NCBI GenBank assembly: GCA_964501655.1
Contig: CAZCTN010000009.1
Span: forward strand, 45,586-109,585
Source of the DNA: JAAYJK01 sp964501655
GTDB lineage: Bacteria; Bacillota; Syntrophomonadia; Syntrophomonadales; Syntrophomonadaceae
Length of the DNA: 64,000 bases
Reading direction: 5' to 3'
Both the position numbers and the translations under genes were made by a program. Shown piece after piece: positions 26,192-35,190 of the stretch (its first letter is position 1; each line of letters opens with the position of its first letter). A model generated the notes under the pieces. It was not told the origin of the DNA. It worked only from the letters and a program-made list of their open reading frames with translations, and ran no database searches.

Positions 26192-26207
26192 GCAACGAGG
26201 TGAAAAA

Positions 26208-26402
26208 GTGATTTATCTAACCCGACTGAATGGCGAAAAGATTATACTAAATACCGATTTGATCGAATTCATGGAAAAAACACCGGACACGGTAGTTACA
26301 CTGACCACGGGTAAAAAATTTGTGGTGCGGGAACCGGTTCATGAAATTGTGGATAATATCAACTGGCTGAAGCGAAAACAGTTTTCAGTCTTAAAAGATT
26401 AG
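26208..26402 (+). CDS. flbD: Flagellar protein FlbD
   Basis: A 64-residue protein of the FlbD/SwrD family. It starts MIYLTRLNGEKIILNTDLIE and contains TPDTVVTLTTGKKFVVRE, both family signatures. In B. subtilis the equivalent SwrD raises motor torque. GTG start follows GAGGTG. It lies between flgE and fliL as usual. Confidence 0.93.
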   Translation: MIYLTRLNGEKIILNTDLIEFMEKTPDTVVTLTTGKKFVVREPVHEIVDNINWLKRKQFSVLKD

Positions 26403-26423
26403 TTATGGTTAGGGGGATACAAA

Positions 26424-26897
26424 GTGGCAGATGAAAATACTGTAGAAGCAGGGCAGAAGAAATCTGGGATGGACTTGAAAATCATTATTATAGGAATGGT
26501 AATATTCATTGTCCTGGTCGGTGGTTCTTTCATGTTAATGAAATCAATTATGGCTCCCTTAATGCCGGAAGAAAAGACTGCCAGCCAGGGTAATTCACAA
26601 ATCGGAGCCCTGGTGCCAATCGGCGAATTTATGACTAATATTAACGACGCTGCCGGCACCCGTTACCTCAAGGTGGAGGTTACGGTAGAGTCATCGGATG
26701 AAAAGGCCAAGGAGAAAATTGATTCTTGCATGCCGGTAATCAGGGATAGTATTCAAGGGATCTTATCGGCAAAAACGGTAGCTGATCTGGATATCCGCAA
26801 CCGGGATAATCTTAAACAGGAAATAAAGGATGAAATAAACAATAAAATAGGCGAAACAGTAAGCAATGTATATTTTACCAGTTTTATCATGCAGTAA
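26424..26897 (+). CDS. fliL: Flagellar basal body-associated protein FliL
   Basis: Single-pass inner membrane protein that surrounds the stators. The 157-residue protein has a cytoplasmic N-terminus, a membrane segment at about 17-37 (LKIIIIGMVIFIVLVGGSFM) and an extracytoplasmic FliL domain with TRYLKVEVTVESSDE. GTG start; it lies 21 bases after flbD. Confidence 0.95.
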   Translation: MADENTVEAGQKKSGMDLKIIIIGMVIFIVLVGGSFMLMKSIMAPLMPEEKTASQGNSQIGALVPIGEFMTNINDAAGTRYLKVEVTVESSDEKAKEKIDSCMPVIRDSIQGILSAKTVADLDIRNRDNLKQEIKDEINNKIGETVSNVYFTSFIMQ

Positions 26898-26921
26898 TAC
26901 AGCCAGTAGGGAGGGTTATAA

Positions 26922-27914
26922 TTGAGCGAAGTTTTATCGCAAAACGAAATAGATGCTCTGCTTTCAGCCCTTAGCGATGGTTCAGTAAATGCGGAGGAAC
27001 TGAAAGAAGAACAGAGCAGGAAAAAAGTCAAGGTTTATGATTTCAGGCGCCCCAGCAAGTTCTCCAAGGATCAGCTGCACACCCTGCAGGTGATGCACGA
27101 CACCTATGCCCGGGCTTTGAGCACCTTTTTGTCAGCCCAGTTGCGGATGCCGGTACAAATGGATGTTCTGTCGGTAGAACAGCTGACCTATGAGGAATTT
27201 ATGCGATCAATACCCAACCCTACCATTTTAAACATATGTTCCTTTTACCCGCTGGAAGGCAGCATTATTATGGAGATCAATCCCAACCTGGGATTTGCTC
27301 TTTTAGATAGACTTCTGGGAGGACAAGGTCAAGCTCCTCTGAAGGTGCGAGCCTTAACGGAGATTGAAGAAACGGTGATAGAGAGAATAGTACAGCGGAT
27401 GCTGGGCTATTTGCGGGAGCCTTGGGGAAGCATCATAGAAATTGAACCCAATTTGGAGCGAGTAGAGACCAATCCCCAGTTTACCCAGCTGGTTTCACCG
27501 GCGGAAGTAATGATGATAATCTCCATTGAAACCAGGCTGGGAGATGTTCTGGGAATGATAAATCTGTGTATACCTTTTCTGGTGCTGGAACCCATCATGG
27601 ATAAGCTCAGTGTACATTATTATTATTCCACCACTTCCCAGAAGCATAATCCGGAGAATATGCTCCTGATTCAGAATAAACTGGAGACTGCTCGAATCAC
27701 AGTTAAAGCTGTTTTGGGCCAAAACCGCATTACTGTTCAGGATCTGCTGGAACTTTCGGTGGGGGATGTGATCCCCCTGCGCAGAAAAATTGGCGAACAG
27801 CTGGAGCTGGTGGTAGGAACGCGAACTAAATTTACGGGCAAACCGGGTATTAATGATGGAAAAATGGCTATCCAGGTTTGCCATGTGGTAGAGGAGGTAA
27901 TAGATGATGAGTGA
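26922..27914 (+). CDS. fliM: Flagellar motor switch protein FliM
   Basis: C-ring protein that binds phosphorylated CheY. The 330-residue protein begins MSEVLSQNEIDALLSALSDG, which holds the CheY-binding peptide. The middle CheC-like domain and C-terminal SpoA domain follow. TTG start has GGGAGGG upstream. It overlaps fliY by 11 bases. Confidence 0.97.
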   Translation: MSEVLSQNEIDALLSALSDGSVNAEELKEEQSRKKVKVYDFRRPSKFSKDQLHTLQVMHDTYARALSTFLSAQLRMPVQMDVLSVEQLTYEEFMRSIPNPTILNICSFYPLEGSIIMEINPNLGFALLDRLLGGQGQAPLKVRALTEIEETVIERIVQRMLGYLREPWGSIIEIEPNLERVETNPQFTQLVSPAEVMMIISIETRLGDVLGMINLCIPFLVLEPIMDKLSVHYYYSTTSQKHNPENMLLIQNKLETARITVKAVLGQNRITVQDLLELSVGDVIPLRRKIGEQLELVVGTRTKFTGKPGINDGKMAIQVCHVVEEVIDDE

Positions 27915-29091
27915 TGGCATATTGTCCCAGGAAGAAATCGATGCTCTGCTGTCTGGAGGCAGTAATGACAGCAGTGAACCTGTTAATGAAACCGATTCCC
28001 TAGTAAGCGATGCCCAAATAACTGATTATCAGAAAGACACCCTGGGGGAAATCGGTAATATCAGTATGGGAACTGCCGCTACCACTCTTTCAATGCTGCT
28101 GAAAAGAAAGGTATCGATAACCACTCCCATGGTAAGTGTAACTACTCGACAGGAAATTCAAACTGAATATCCGCTTCCCTATGTTATTGCTGAAGTTCAG
28201 TATACCCAGGGATTGAACGGATCAAACCTGTTGACCGTTAAAGCCGAAGATGCCTGCATAATTGCCGATCTGATGATGGGGAAAGAAGACATTGAGAAGA
28301 GGACCGAGTTGGATGAGCTGGATTTGAGCGCAGTAGGAGAAGCAATGAATCAGATGATGGGTTCGGCTACCACCAGCTTGTCCTCGATGTTTAACCGGAG
28401 AATCGACATAGCGCCGCCGATAATGAACGTTGTCGATCTGGGCAAAGAAAACCTGGACCTGCCCACTGACTTTACCCAACTGGTGCAGATAAAATTCAAG
28501 ATGGAAATCGAGGACATGCTCAATAGTGAGATCATGCAGATCATTCCTATGGAAGCGGTCAATACCATGATCAACATACTGGAGAGAAACGTGGAAGATT
28601 TCACTGCCCCGGAAATGGATGTTTTGGATGAAAACCAGGCAGATCATAGCCAGCCGCTTGAGTCTGGGTTGGATGAACAGGTCTATCAGCCTCAAGCCGC
28701 ACAGGCCGTAAACAACTGGAACGATGTATCAAGGATTAGTAGCCAGTCGTCGATAATGGGGGCCAGTGACCCTCATACAATCCAGCCGGTGCAGTTCAGT
28801 ATGCTTCAGGAGAGCAGGATAGGGGAAACCCCTCAGAACATAAGCCTGATCATGGATGTGCCGCTGGATGTTTCGGTGGAATTGGGCAAGACCCGAAAGA
28901 TCATAAAGGAAGTCCTGGAACTGCAGCAAGGTTCAATAATACAGCTGGATAAAATGGCCGGGGAACCAGTAGATCTGCTGGTTAATGGGAAATTAATAGC
29001 CAAGGGGGAGGTCGTGGTCATAGATGAAAATTATGGTATAAGAATAACAACCATAATCAGTCCTATGGATCGAGTAAACAAATTACAATAA
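27904..29091 (+). CDS. fliY: Flagellar motor switch phosphatase FliY
   Basis: C-ring component combining a CheY-phosphate phosphatase with a FliN domain. The 395-residue protein has an N-terminal CheY-binding peptide (ILSQEEIDALLSGG), two CheC-type phosphatase helices (LGEIGNISMGTAATTLS and VGEAMNQMMGSATTSLSSM, each with the Glu/Asn pair and a later Pro), a variable linker (about 225-305), and a C-terminal SpoA/FliN domain (LDVSVELGKTRKIIKEVLEL). Both active sites look intact. Confidence 0.96.
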   Translation: MMSDGILSQEEIDALLSGGSNDSSEPVNETDSLVSDAQITDYQKDTLGEIGNISMGTAATTLSMLLKRKVSITTPMVSVTTRQEIQTEYPLPYVIAEVQYTQGLNGSNLLTVKAEDACIIADLMMGKEDIEKRTELDELDLSAVGEAMNQMMGSATTSLSSMFNRRIDIAPPIMNVVDLGKENLDLPTDFTQLVQIKFKMEIEDMLNSEIMQIIPMEAVNTMINILERNVEDFTAPEMDVLDENQADHSQPLESGLDEQVYQPQAAQAVNNWNDVSRISSQSSIMGASDPHTIQPVQFSMLQESRIGETPQNISLIMDVPLDVSVELGKTRKIIKEVLELQQGSIIQLDKMAGEPVDLLVNGKLIAKGEVVVIDENYGIRITTIISPMDRVNKLQ

Positions 29092-29109
29092 AGAAGCAGG
29101 AGGTTAGTT

Positions 29110-29472
29110 ATGGCTAAGAAGATTCTGGTGGTTGATGATGCTGCATTTATGAGAATGATGATCAAGGATATCTTGAGCAAAAACGGTTATGAAGTGGTAG
29201 GAGAAGCAGAAAACGGCGCTGTTGCACTGGAAAAATACAAGGATTTGCGGCCGGATCTAGTCACCATGGATATAACCATGCCGGAGATGGATGGGATAAC
29301 TGCAGTTAAAGAGATAAAAGGGATGGATGGTTCGGCCAGAATAATCATGTGCAGTGCGATGGGGCAACAGGCTATGGTTATTGATGCCATTCAGGCGGGA
29401 GCCAAGGATTTTATTGTCAAGCCCTTCCAGCCCGAAAGAGTTATAGAAGCAGTGAGCAAAGCACTGGAATAG
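29110..29472 (+). CDS. cheY: Chemotaxis response regulator CheY
   Basis: Single receiver domain of 120 residues that carries the phospho-signal from CheA to the switch. Acidic pocket VVDDAAFMR, phosphoacceptor Asp in LVTMDITMPEMDG, switch serine in IIMCSAMGQ, and the invariant Lys in DFIVKPF are all present. It sits between fliY and fliO as in B. subtilis. Confidence 0.97.
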   Translation: MAKKILVVDDAAFMRMMIKDILSKNGYEVVGEAENGAVALEKYKDLRPDLVTMDITMPEMDGITAVKEIKGMDGSARIIMCSAMGQQAMVIDAIQAGAKDFIVKPFQPERVIEAVSKALE

Positions 29473-29486
29473 AGAAAAGGCAACAG

Positions 29487-30137
29487 GTGGGTGAAGGATT
29501 GCTTTTATCAAAAAGAAAAACAATGATATTGATTATATTGACCCTGATTATGACGGCAGGTATGTTGCTGGTTGTTAATAACCACGGCCTGGCCATAGAC
29601 GACATCAGTCAATTGCAGAACGAGTTGAGCCGGGAGACTGGGGTTGACAGCCAACCTAAAAATGTGGCCGTGGAATTCATTAAACTACTGTTCATTCTGG
29701 CATTAATAGTTGGAGCGGCCTGGTCAGTGGTAAGGCTGTTCGGACAAAAAGCTACTGCCAGGATGCAGGGAACCTGGCTGCATGTAGTAGATGAAGTTAT
29801 CCTGGGGCAAAACCGGGGTATCGTTCTCTGCGAAGTCGGCGAACGAATATACGCAGTTGGGGTAACAGATCACAATATCTCGCTGTTGTTTGAGATTAAC
29901 CATCCCAAATTATTGGAGGAGATTGCTTCCGGAGAGTATAGCTCGGGTGCCGGAGCAGATAATGCCAGGGTGTTCAAGGATGGAATTAATAAATTATTCA
30001 AATCAGGCGACAGCCTGGCCAACCGGAAGAATTTTCATTACCTTATGGAGGAGCAAAACCAGAGGCTGCAGGATGCGTTTAATTACGATCCAGGCGATGC
30101 AAACAAAAAAAATAGAAGAAGTGATGATGATGTCTAA
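29487..30137 (+). CDS. fliO: Flagellar biosynthesis protein FliO (FliZ)
   Basis: Membrane protein that assists assembly of the FliP export-gate ring. The protein has an N-terminal signal-like hydrophobic segment (about 14-33) and a second membrane segment (FIKLLFILALIVGAAWSVVR). The cytoplasmic part then begins with an FliO domain (LHVVDEVILGQNRGIVLCEV). GTG 29487 after AAAAGG is used; TTG 29499 after AGGTGG and ATG 29523 are possible. It overlaps fliP by 14 bases. Confidence 0.9.
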   Translation: MGEGLLLSKRKTMILIILTLIMTAGMLLVVNNHGLAIDDISQLQNELSRETGVDSQPKNVAVEFIKLLFILALIVGAAWSVVRLFGQKATARMQGTWLHVVDEVILGQNRGIVLCEVGERIYAVGVTDHNISLLFEINHPKLLEEIASGEYSSGAGADNARVFKDGINKLFKSGDSLANRKNFHYLMEEQNQRLQDAFNYDPGDANKKNRRSDDDV

Positions 30138-30912
30138 AAGTATCATAAAAAATTGCATCAAAGCAGTTCTTATGGCAGCTCTTATTGTGGCCCTGCTGGC
30201 CTTACTGCCATCCAATGCCTGCGCAGAGCCCATTCAAATACCGGATATTAATTTTCAGATGCAGGGGAGCTCAGATGACCCTCAGGGAATGTCTACGGCG
30301 ATACAGCTGGTGGTCCTTCTTACCGTACTATCTCTTGCTCCCGCCATTCTGATAATGTTGACCTCATTTACCAGAATAGTTGTGGTACTGTCCTTCGTTA
30401 GAAGTTCGCTGGCAACCCAGCAGATGCCGCCCAACCAGGTGCTGATCGGACTGGCTCTGTTTCTAAGTTTTTTCGTTATGGCTCCTACCTTGCAGGAAGT
30501 TAATTCCCAGGCCATACAACCATATTTGCAGGGTGAAATAGACCAGGAAATAGCTATGGAAAAAGGGATGGAACCACTAAGAGACTTTATGTTTACCCAA
30601 ACCCGGGAGAAGGATCTGGCCCTGTTTGTAAAAATGTCGAACCTGGATCGACCGCAAAATTTCTCTGACATACCCAATTATGTGTTAATACCCTCGTTTA
30701 TAATCAGTGAGCTGAAGACTGCTTTTCAGATAGGATTTGTGATTTTCGTTCCCTTCCTGGTTATTGATATGGTGGTAGCCAGTGCCCTGATGTCCATGGG
30801 GATGATGATGCTGCCCCCCATGATGATATCACTGCCCTTCAAAATATTGTTGTTTGTGCTGGTAGACGGATGGGGACTGGTAATTCAATCACTTATTATG
30901 AGCTTTAGATAG
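30124..30912 (+). CDS. fliP: Flagellar export gate protein FliP
   Basis: Core pentameric gate of the flagellar export apparatus. The 262-residue protein has an N-terminal signal peptide ending near SNACAEP and four membrane segments. Signatures are LTVLSLAPAILIMLTSFTR, FVRSSLATQQMPPNQVLIGL and ALMSMGMMMLPPMMISLPFK. Three consecutive ATG codons at 30124, 30127 and 30130 are possible starts; the much longer open frame upstream lies inside fliO and is not supported. Confidence 0.96.
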   Translation: MMMSKSIIKNCIKAVLMAALIVALLALLPSNACAEPIQIPDINFQMQGSSDDPQGMSTAIQLVVLLTVLSLAPAILIMLTSFTRIVVVLSFVRSSLATQQMPPNQVLIGLALFLSFFVMAPTLQEVNSQAIQPYLQGEIDQEIAMEKGMEPLRDFMFTQTREKDLALFVKMSNLDRPQNFSDIPNYVLIPSFIISELKTAFQIGFVIFVPFLVIDMVVASALMSMGMMMLPPMMISLPFKILLFVLVDGWGLVIQSLIMSFR

Positions 30913-30923
30913 GAGAGGATTTT

Positions 30924-31196
30924 ATGTACCAGGACGTGATATTGGGGATTGCGCATGAGGCGGTGGTAACGGTTTTGCTGGTATCAGCACCGATACTGGG
31001 AGTAGCCTTGATAACCGGGCTGGCCATCAGTATTCTGCAGGCAACTACTCAGATACAGGAGATGACCCTGGTCTTTGTACCTAAAATAGTTGCGGTATTT
31101 CTGGTATTGATAGTTTTTGGTCCCTGGATGTTAAATGTTCTGACTAGTTTCGTTATTAGCCTGTATACCGCCATACCCCAGATGATAACTATTTAA
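30924..31196 (+). CDS. fliQ: Flagellar export gate protein FliQ
   Basis: Two-segment membrane helical hairpin of the export gate. The 90-residue protein has the family motif GLAISILQATTQIQEMTLVF and two hydrophobic stretches. It lies 11 bases after fliP and before fliR. Confidence 0.97.
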   Translation: MYQDVILGIAHEAVVTVLLVSAPILGVALITGLAISILQATTQIQEMTLVFVPKIVAVFLVLIVFGPWMLNVLTSFVISLYTAIPQMITI

Positions 31197-31220
31197 AGAG
31201 GGAGAAGGGGAGAAAGCCAA

Positions 31221-31988
31221 ATGGGTGCTTTTGCTTTAGACAGTTTCTTGTTGATATTGGGCCGGTTGTCGGGTCTCTTTATCAGCGCTCCTATATTTAG
31301 CAGCAGGCAAATTCCGGTTATGGTTAAAGCTTTCCTTTTAGCTGCGCTGGCTGTTACCCTGGCCAGCTTTGTGCCGATACAATACGGTCTGCCGGTAGAA
31401 ACCCTGGGGCAGTTTACCGTTGCTATGGCGGTGGAAATATTTATTGGATACATTATAGGTTTCGTGGTCTACCTGGTGCTGGCAGCCATACAGCTGGCCG
31501 GGCAGCTTATGGACATGCAGATGGGCTTTGCCATAGTGAACGTGGTAGATCCCCAGTCAGGAAGCCAGATACCATTGATGGGCAATTTGACCCAGACCCT
31601 GGCGCTCTTAATGTACCTGGCAGTTGACGGGCACCACTATCTGCTCCAGGCCATAGTACAGAGTTATAAGATAATACCGGTACTGGGAATGAGCCTGAGT
31701 AACGATTTCTACCAACTTATGGTGCAAATGAGCGTTTACCTGTTTGTCATAGCTGTCAAGATTGCTGCTCCTATACTGATAGTGACCCTTACTACGGATA
31801 TTGCTATGGGATTTGTCGCCCGTACGGTTCCCCAGATGAATGTATTTATCGTGGGTTTACCCCTGAAAATACTAGTCGGATTAATAGCCTTGTGTTTGTT
31901 TCTACCCGTCTACCTATGGATATACAGTCTCTTGTTTGATCGTTTTTTTACTTATCTGGATGCCGTAATAATGGCTTTGGGTGTTTGA
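31221..31988 (+). CDS. fliR: Flagellar export gate protein FliR
   Basis: Single-copy gate subunit of 255 residues with about six membrane segments. Signatures include LSGLFISAPIFSSRQIPVMV, MQMGFAIVNVVDPQSGSQIP and the C-terminal FIVGLPLKILVGL. It is a separate gene here; in some clostridia it is fused with flhB. Confidence 0.96.
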   Translation: MGAFALDSFLLILGRLSGLFISAPIFSSRQIPVMVKAFLLAALAVTLASFVPIQYGLPVETLGQFTVAMAVEIFIGYIIGFVVYLVLAAIQLAGQLMDMQMGFAIVNVVDPQSGSQIPLMGNLTQTLALLMYLAVDGHHYLLQAIVQSYKIIPVLGMSLSNDFYQLMVQMSVYLFVIAVKIAAPILIVTLTTDIAMGFVARTVPQMNVFIVGLPLKILVGLIALCLFLPVYLWIYSLLFDRFFTYLDAVIMALGV

Positions 31989-31991
31989 GCG

Positions 31992-33107
31992 ATGGTGGAT
32001 GAATACCGGGTAAATTTCTTCTTTGACCTGCAGCTGTTCGCAGATGAAGGCAACACCGGAGAAAAGACCGAGAAGGCAACTCCGCGCCGGGTGGAAGAGG
32101 CCCGTAAAAAAGGGCAGGTTTTTAAAAGCAGCGATCTAAATTCGGCCGTGATACTTATGGTTGGATTAGTTACTATATATGTTACTCTGCCATACATGAT
32201 TGACTGTTTGAAATCCTTTACCCGCTTGTGTTTATTGGACCGCAGTCTATATGATTTTTCTCATGAATACCTGCAGGTGTTATTTGTCGAAGTAATATTA
32301 ACCCTGGCCAAGTGCATGTTCCCAATAATGGCAGCAACTTCCATTGGGGCACTGCTGATCAGTTATATTCAGGTGGGCTTCATATTCAGCGGCGAGGCTT
32401 TTACTCCCAAGCTGGAGCGCTTAAATCCGGCTGAAGGGGCAAAAAAAATATTTTCCAAGCGAGCGCTGGTAGAGTTGCTCAAGGCATTGATGAAGGTGAT
32501 TATAACCGGATATATAGTATACACAGTGGGGGCCAAGTATTACTTGAGTTTTGCCCGACTGGTGGATATGGAACTGGCTCCCAGCATAATGTTTTTAGCT
32601 CAGGTAGTCTTTGAAATGGGACTGAAAGTAGGAGCAGTTTTTGTGATCGTCGGGGTAATAGATTATCTGTACCAGAAATATGAGTATGATAAATCATTAA
32701 AAATGAGCAAATATGATATAAAACAGGAATACAAGCAGACTGAAGGAGATCCGCAGCTAAAATCAAGGCAGCGCCAGATACAGAGGGAGATAGCTATGAA
32801 ACGAATGATGGCCGAAGTGCCAAAAGCAGATGTAGTTATTACCAATCCTACTCACTTTGCGGTAGCCTTAAAATATGAAGCTGAGACTATGCCTGCGCCA
32901 GTGGTTACAGCAAAAGGTCAGGATTTCATAGCCCTAAGAATCAAGGAACTGGCGGTGGAAAACGGGGTGGCAATAGTCGAAAACCCACCCCTGGCCCGGA
33001 CCCTATATACTGTCTCAAAAATCGGGGATATGATCCCGGAAGAAATGTTCCAGGCAGTTGCAGAGGTACTGGCATTTGTATACAAGCAGAAGAAGATAGT
33101 GTTGTAA
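31992..33107 (+). CDS. flhB: Flagellar export specificity switch FlhB
   Basis: Export-gate protein whose cytoplasmic domain self-cleaves to change substrate class. The 371-residue protein begins MVDEYRVNFFFDLQLFADEG and then EKTEKATPRRVEEARKKGQV. It has four membrane segments and the autocleavage motif NPTH at residues 285-288 (VVITNPTHFAVAL). It lies three bases after fliR. Confidence 0.97.
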   Translation: MVDEYRVNFFFDLQLFADEGNTGEKTEKATPRRVEEARKKGQVFKSSDLNSAVILMVGLVTIYVTLPYMIDCLKSFTRLCLLDRSLYDFSHEYLQVLFVEVILTLAKCMFPIMAATSIGALLISYIQVGFIFSGEAFTPKLERLNPAEGAKKIFSKRALVELLKALMKVIITGYIVYTVGAKYYLSFARLVDMELAPSIMFLAQVVFEMGLKVGAVFVIVGVIDYLYQKYEYDKSLKMSKYDIKQEYKQTEGDPQLKSRQRQIQREIAMKRMMAEVPKADVVITNPTHFAVALKYEAETMPAPVVTAKGQDFIALRIKELAVENGVAIVENPPLARTLYTVSKIGDMIPEEMFQAVAEVLAFVYKQKKIVL

Positions 33108-33126
33108 ACGGGAGGTTCGAACAACC

Positions 33127-35190
33127 ATGGAATTAAAGTCCAGCTGGTTTAACCGAATATTGAACTACAGTGATTTGATCATAGCTTTTGCCGTTATTAC
33201 TATCGTTATGATGATGATAATACCCATGAAACCAGTTATGCTGGATGTTTTGCTTACCTTTAACATTAGTTTTGCTTTGATCATTGTCATGGTGGCCATG
33301 TTTAATACCGACCCCCTTGAATTTTCGGTATTTCCCTCCCTGCTGCTGATAATGACTTTGTTTAGGTTATCTTTGAACATCTCTTCCACTCGTTTGATCC
33401 TGCTAAATGCTCAAGCAGGGGAGGTCATTGCAACTTTCGGCTCCTTGGTGGTGGGGGGGAATACGGTGGTAGGTCTGGTCATATTCCTGATCATCGTGGT
33501 GATCCAATTTGTGGTCATAACCAAAGGGGCGGAGAGGGTATCGGAAGTAGCAGCCCGTTTTACCCTGGATGCCATGCCTGGGAAGCAGATGGCCATTGAC
33601 GCTGACCTGAATGCGGGACTAATAGATGAGCAAAAAGCCCGGGATAGAAGACAAAAAATACAAAGAGAAGCTGATTTTTATGGAGCCATGGATGGAGCCA
33701 GCAAATTTGTCAAGGGAGATGCTATAGCGGGTATAGTTATTACCATTATTAATATTGTAGGCGGACTGGTGATCGGTATGGCCCAAAAGGGCATGGCTGC
33801 CGGCGAAGCTGCCCAGATTTATACCCTTTTAACCGTAGGGGACGGGTTGGTCAGCCAAATTCCAGCTCTGCTAATATCTACAGCCACCGGCATCGTAGTA
33901 ACCCGGAGTGCTTCCAACCTCAGCTTGGGCAAAGAACTGGGGCTGCAGCTATTCAATTATCCCAAAGCCCTGGGAATAGCTGCCGTGGTTTTGTTGCTGC
34001 TGGGAAGCGTAGGTATGCCAAAAGTGCCTATGTATTCACTGGCGGTTGTTTTTGCCATATTATACTTCGCTTTTCGAGCTGCAGTTCCGGAAGCTGAAGA
34101 TGAAGATGATATCGATAACCTGCAGGAAGTGGAGGATATCAAGAGACCGGAAAACGTGGTGGAACTCCTGCAAGTGGAAAAGATGGAATTGGAGTTGGGC
34201 TATGCCTTAATCCCCCTGGTAGACTCGGAGCAGGGCGGAGACCTTCTGGACAGAATTGTGATGATAAGACGCCAATGTGCCATGGAACTTGGATTTATCG
34301 TGCCGCCGGTAAGGATACGGGACAATATGCAGCTGAAACCAAATTCCTACACGGTTAAAATAAAAGGACTCCCCATTGCCGCGGGTGAAATCATAGTAGA
34401 CAATTATCTGGCCATCGGTCCGGATATAGAAAATGATACCCAGCTCAATGGGATAGATACAGTTGAACCAGCATTTAAACTGCCCGCTCGATGGATATCC
34501 TCCAAGGATCGGGAGTCAGCAGAGATCAAAGGGTACACGGTGGTTGATCCGCCTTCGGTATTGGCTACCCATATGACCGCCATTATCAAGAATCATGCTT
34601 ATGAGCTCCTGGGCCGTCAGGAGATTCAGCATACCATTGACTTTATTAAACAGCAGAACTCCGCAGTAGTTGATGAATTAGTGCCTGATTTGATGAACCT
34701 GGGCGATATCCAAAGAGTTCTTTCCAACCTGCTTAAAGAACAGATATCTATAAGAGATATGCTGACTATACTGGAGACCCTGGCTGACTATGCCAAGGTA
34801 ACCAGGGATACCGATCTGCTGAGCGAATATGTTCGCCAGGCTTTGAAACGGCAGATTAGCCGGCAATTTGCCGATGACCAGGAGAAGATCAGTGTGCTCA
34901 CCATAGATCCGGGATTAGAAGAAAACCTGCGCGAATCAGTACAGCAAAGTGAATATGGCTCTTACCTGGCCCTGGATCCAGAGCTGGCCCAAAGGATTGT
35001 GGACCAACTATCCCGTCTGCACGAGCAGATTACTACCAGGGGCCAGACTCCGGTAATAATATGTGCTCCGGTTTTGCGCTTGTATTTCAAACGTTTTATC
35101 GATCGATTTATTTCCAATTACGCAGTATTGTCCTATAACGAGGTTGATGACAGCACTAATGTTGAAGTGATAGGGATGGTGTCGATATGA
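33127..35190 (+). CDS. flhA: Flagellar export gate protein FlhA
   Basis: Large nonameric export-gate protein. The 687-residue protein has about eight N-terminal membrane segments, the FHIPEP signature region (LFRLSLNISSTRLILLNAQA, GFIDEQKA-like GLIDEQKARDRRQKIQREAD), and a C-terminal cytoplasmic domain from about residue 340 that docks chaperone-substrate complexes. It overlaps flhF by four bases. Confidence 0.98.
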   Translation: MELKSSWFNRILNYSDLIIAFAVITIVMMMIIPMKPVMLDVLLTFNISFALIIVMVAMFNTDPLEFSVFPSLLLIMTLFRLSLNISSTRLILLNAQAGEVIATFGSLVVGGNTVVGLVIFLIIVVIQFVVITKGAERVSEVAARFTLDAMPGKQMAIDADLNAGLIDEQKARDRRQKIQREADFYGAMDGASKFVKGDAIAGIVITIINIVGGLVIGMAQKGMAAGEAAQIYTLLTVGDGLVSQIPALLISTATGIVVTRSASNLSLGKELGLQLFNYPKALGIAAVVLLLLGSVGMPKVPMYSLAVVFAILYFAFRAAVPEAEDEDDIDNLQEVEDIKRPENVVELLQVEKMELELGYALIPLVDSEQGGDLLDRIVMIRRQCAMELGFIVPPVRIRDNMQLKPNSYTVKIKGLPIAAGEIIVDNYLAIGPDIENDTQLNGIDTVEPAFKLPARWISSKDRESAEIKGYTVVDPPSVLATHMTAIIKNHAYELLGRQEIQHTIDFIKQQNSAVVDELVPDLMNLGDIQRVLSNLLKEQISIRDMLTILETLADYAKVTRDTDLLSEYVRQALKRQISRQFADDQEKISVLTIDPGLEENLRESVQQSEYGSYLALDPELAQRIVDQLSRLHEQITTRGQTPVIICAPVLRLYFKRFIDRFISNYAVLSYNEVDDSTNVEVIGMVSI

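Noticed and set aside
29890..30123. N-terminal extension of fliP inside fliO
   Set aside because: Lies wholly in fliO in another frame; the real FliP starts with a signal peptide after 30124.
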